In this document: positions 63,220-64,000 of the stretch, piece after piece
How the letters are laid out: the number at the start of each line of letters is the position of its first letter
How positions within the stretch are numbered: position 1 is the first letter of the stretch
Assembly (NCBI RefSeq): GCF_008693185.1
Contig: NZ_VXKN01000003.1
Span: 245,615-309,614, forward strand
Reading direction: 5' to 3'
Length of the DNA: 64,000 nucleotides
From: Acinetobacter qingfengensis
GTDB lineage: Bacteria > Pseudomonadota > Gammaproteobacteria > Pseudomonadales > Moraxellaceae
The notes under the pieces: generated by a model
The model's input: the letters and a program-made list of their open reading frames with translations, nothing else
Told to the model about the DNA's origin: nothing
The model's database searches: none
Translations under genes and position numbers: made by a program

Positions 63220-63238
63220 AATAATTATTATCATTAAT
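63220..63238. promoter_or_regulatory. Fur-box-like operator upstream of the ECF sigma gene
   Basis: The 19-mer AATAATTATTATCATTAAT matches the Fur consensus GATAATGATAATCATTATC at 14 of 19 positions and lies just upstream of the sigma gene start. Iron-Fur repression of the haem locus is the expected logic. Confidence 0.72.
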
Positions 63239-63278
63239 TACATATAACTATTCAATCTTTTTCCAATATTTTTTGTAG

Positions 63279-63686
63279 TTATTTTCTAGTCCACATCCAG
63301 ATTTGCACAGCAATCATACAGACTATCGCCCCGGCAACAAACCATGGATGTGGTACTTTCCAGATCATCAATCCTGCCGCTAGACTCATACTCACCAATG
63401 ATATTATTTTGACTTTTAACGGTAATGTCCGATGCTCATGCCATTGCTGTAATATCGGGGCAATCCATCGGTTGCTTGTGATCCAGCCATGTAAGCGGCT
63501 TGAACCTTTTGCTGCAAAGATACTCGCTAATATATAAAAATCTACCGTCGGTAAGCCCGGTACAATTATCCCTATCGTCCCCACAATTAAACAGATGATC
63601 GACAATACAATACACAGCCACCTCACCCAAACTCTTTTGGATAGCTTTGAGTCACTGATATTTACGCCAGGTGGCTGGTTCTGCAT
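63279..63686 (-). CDS. YbaN/DUF454 family inner-membrane protein, copy 2
   Basis: The second copy (135 residues) differs from copy 1 at about four residues: Ile to Val in SKRVWV, Gln to Ser in ITSNRW, Val to Ala in FVAGA and Thr to Ala in MIAVQ. It follows the second hemO copy and lies upstream of the ECF sigma gene on the same strand. Confidence 0.87.
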   Translation of the reverse strand: MQNQPPGVNISDSKLSKRVWVRWLCIVLSIICLIVGTIGIIVPGLPTVDFYILASIFAAKGSSRLHGWITSNRWIAPILQQWHEHRTLPLKVKIISLVSMSLAAGLMIWKVPHPWFVAGAIVCMIAVQIWMWTRK

Positions 63687-63728
63687 GTTGTTCTTCCCTG
63701 AATGTTCTGATCTGATGCTGTTATCCGG

Positions 63729-64000
63729 TTATTTCAACTGATCCAAATTTTCTAATAGGTGTCCAAAACGTGCAAAGCCTTCCAATGCACCCGCTATTAC
63801 TTTGTCCTGATCTTCTTTACTGAAATTCGCGTCATCCAATGCCTGTTTAAAACGTTTCCACACCCGCATACGTCCTTCCGGATAGGCGGCTAGATTACGT
63901 GCGCCAAATTCTGCCGATAAACCCAATTTTGCTTGCGCTTCTTTAAATAAAAATGCTGCACCCAAAGTCGAACCTTCTGAAACATAGATCCAGCCTAAGG
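63729..64000 (-). CDS. hemO: Heme oxygenase, copy 2 (5' end beyond window)
   Basis: The frame reads through to the edge of the window (LGWIYVSEGSTLGAAFLFKEAQ...) and matches the C-terminal half of HemO copy 1 nearly residue for residue. The part visible is intact, so this is probably a functional second enzyme. It continues beyond 64000. Confidence 0.9.
   Translation of the reverse strand, partial: LGWIYVSEGSTLGAAFLFKEAQAKLGLSAEFGARNLAAYPEGRMRVWKRFKQALDDANFSKEDQDKVIAGALEGFARFGHLLENLDQLK

Larger units (their letters stand above)
63279..64000. repeat. Direct repeat A, copy 2 (ybaN and 3' part of hemO)
   Basis: This aligns gap-free to 58063-58784 with about 31 mismatches by hand count. The repeat is truncated by the window, so its full extent and right border are unknown. 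Confidence 0.93.

Overview
The window is AT-rich chromosomal DNA from a gammaproteobacterium of the Moraxellaceae, most likely Acinetobacter. This is inferred from protein character and gene content: a FecI/FecR-type haem locus with a heme oxygenase, a CydP-led cytochrome bd operon, a macAB operon with its own outer-membrane factor, miaB-phoH-ybeY, and tRNA order Pro-Arg-His-Pro. Most of it is ordinary core genome. I see no CRISPR array, insertion sequence, prophage or rRNA.

Layout. 1-10.5 kb: partial pssA, rlmJ, a 2OG oxygenase, small unknowns, an AEC permease, a TANGO2/NRDE protein, lgt, a YgiB/YgiC-like pair, thyA, folA and a DUF4105 protein. 10.6-15 kb: a META lipoprotein, msrA, a bidirectional terminator, then ilvI-ilvH-ilvC on the minus strand. 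15.4-20.2 kb: a DUF4124 protein, leuS-lptE-holA. 20.3-26.6 kb: macA-macB-outer-membrane factor-AraC regulator, then a LysE exporter. 26.6-30 kb: the cydP-cydA-cydB-cydX-ybgE operon on the minus strand with its terminator. 30.5-31.1 kb: four tRNA genes with a clear promoter. 31.1-44.1 kb: nadA, argJ, a small exported protein, secA, a 1-Cys peroxiredoxin, tcdA, a transglutaminase-like protein, a TatD nuclease, two related lipoproteins and prfC. 44.2-47.1 kb: a FecBCD-type metal-chelate ABC importer. 47.3-53.1 kb: a GNAT enzyme, a zinc-ribbon protein, rdgB, mdh, an RNase T2 homologue that lacks both catalytic histidines, and a soluble lytic transglycosylase. 53.3-56.4 kb: miaB-phoH-ybeY. 56.4-58.1 kb: a MerR-type metal regulator divergent from a cation-efflux protein, with a textbook 19-bp-spacer promoter between them.

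58.1-64 kb, all on the minus strand: a haem-uptake locus read as ECF sigma, FecR, TonB receptor, heme oxygenase and YbaN. The sigma, FecR and receptor genes sit between two nearly identical copies of the hemO-ybaN pair; the second copy runs off the right edge. A Fur-box-like sequence precedes the sigma gene. The logic is iron-starvation expression of a surface-signalling sigma factor, receptor-mediated haem import, and intracellular haem cleavage by HemO.

Items most worth a second look are the hemO-ybaN duplication, the RNase T2 pseudoenzyme, the fusion of two HMA-like repeats (Cys-x-Ala-Glu-Glu) to a cation-efflux domain, and a perfect 20-bp inverted repeat upstream of the GNAT gene.
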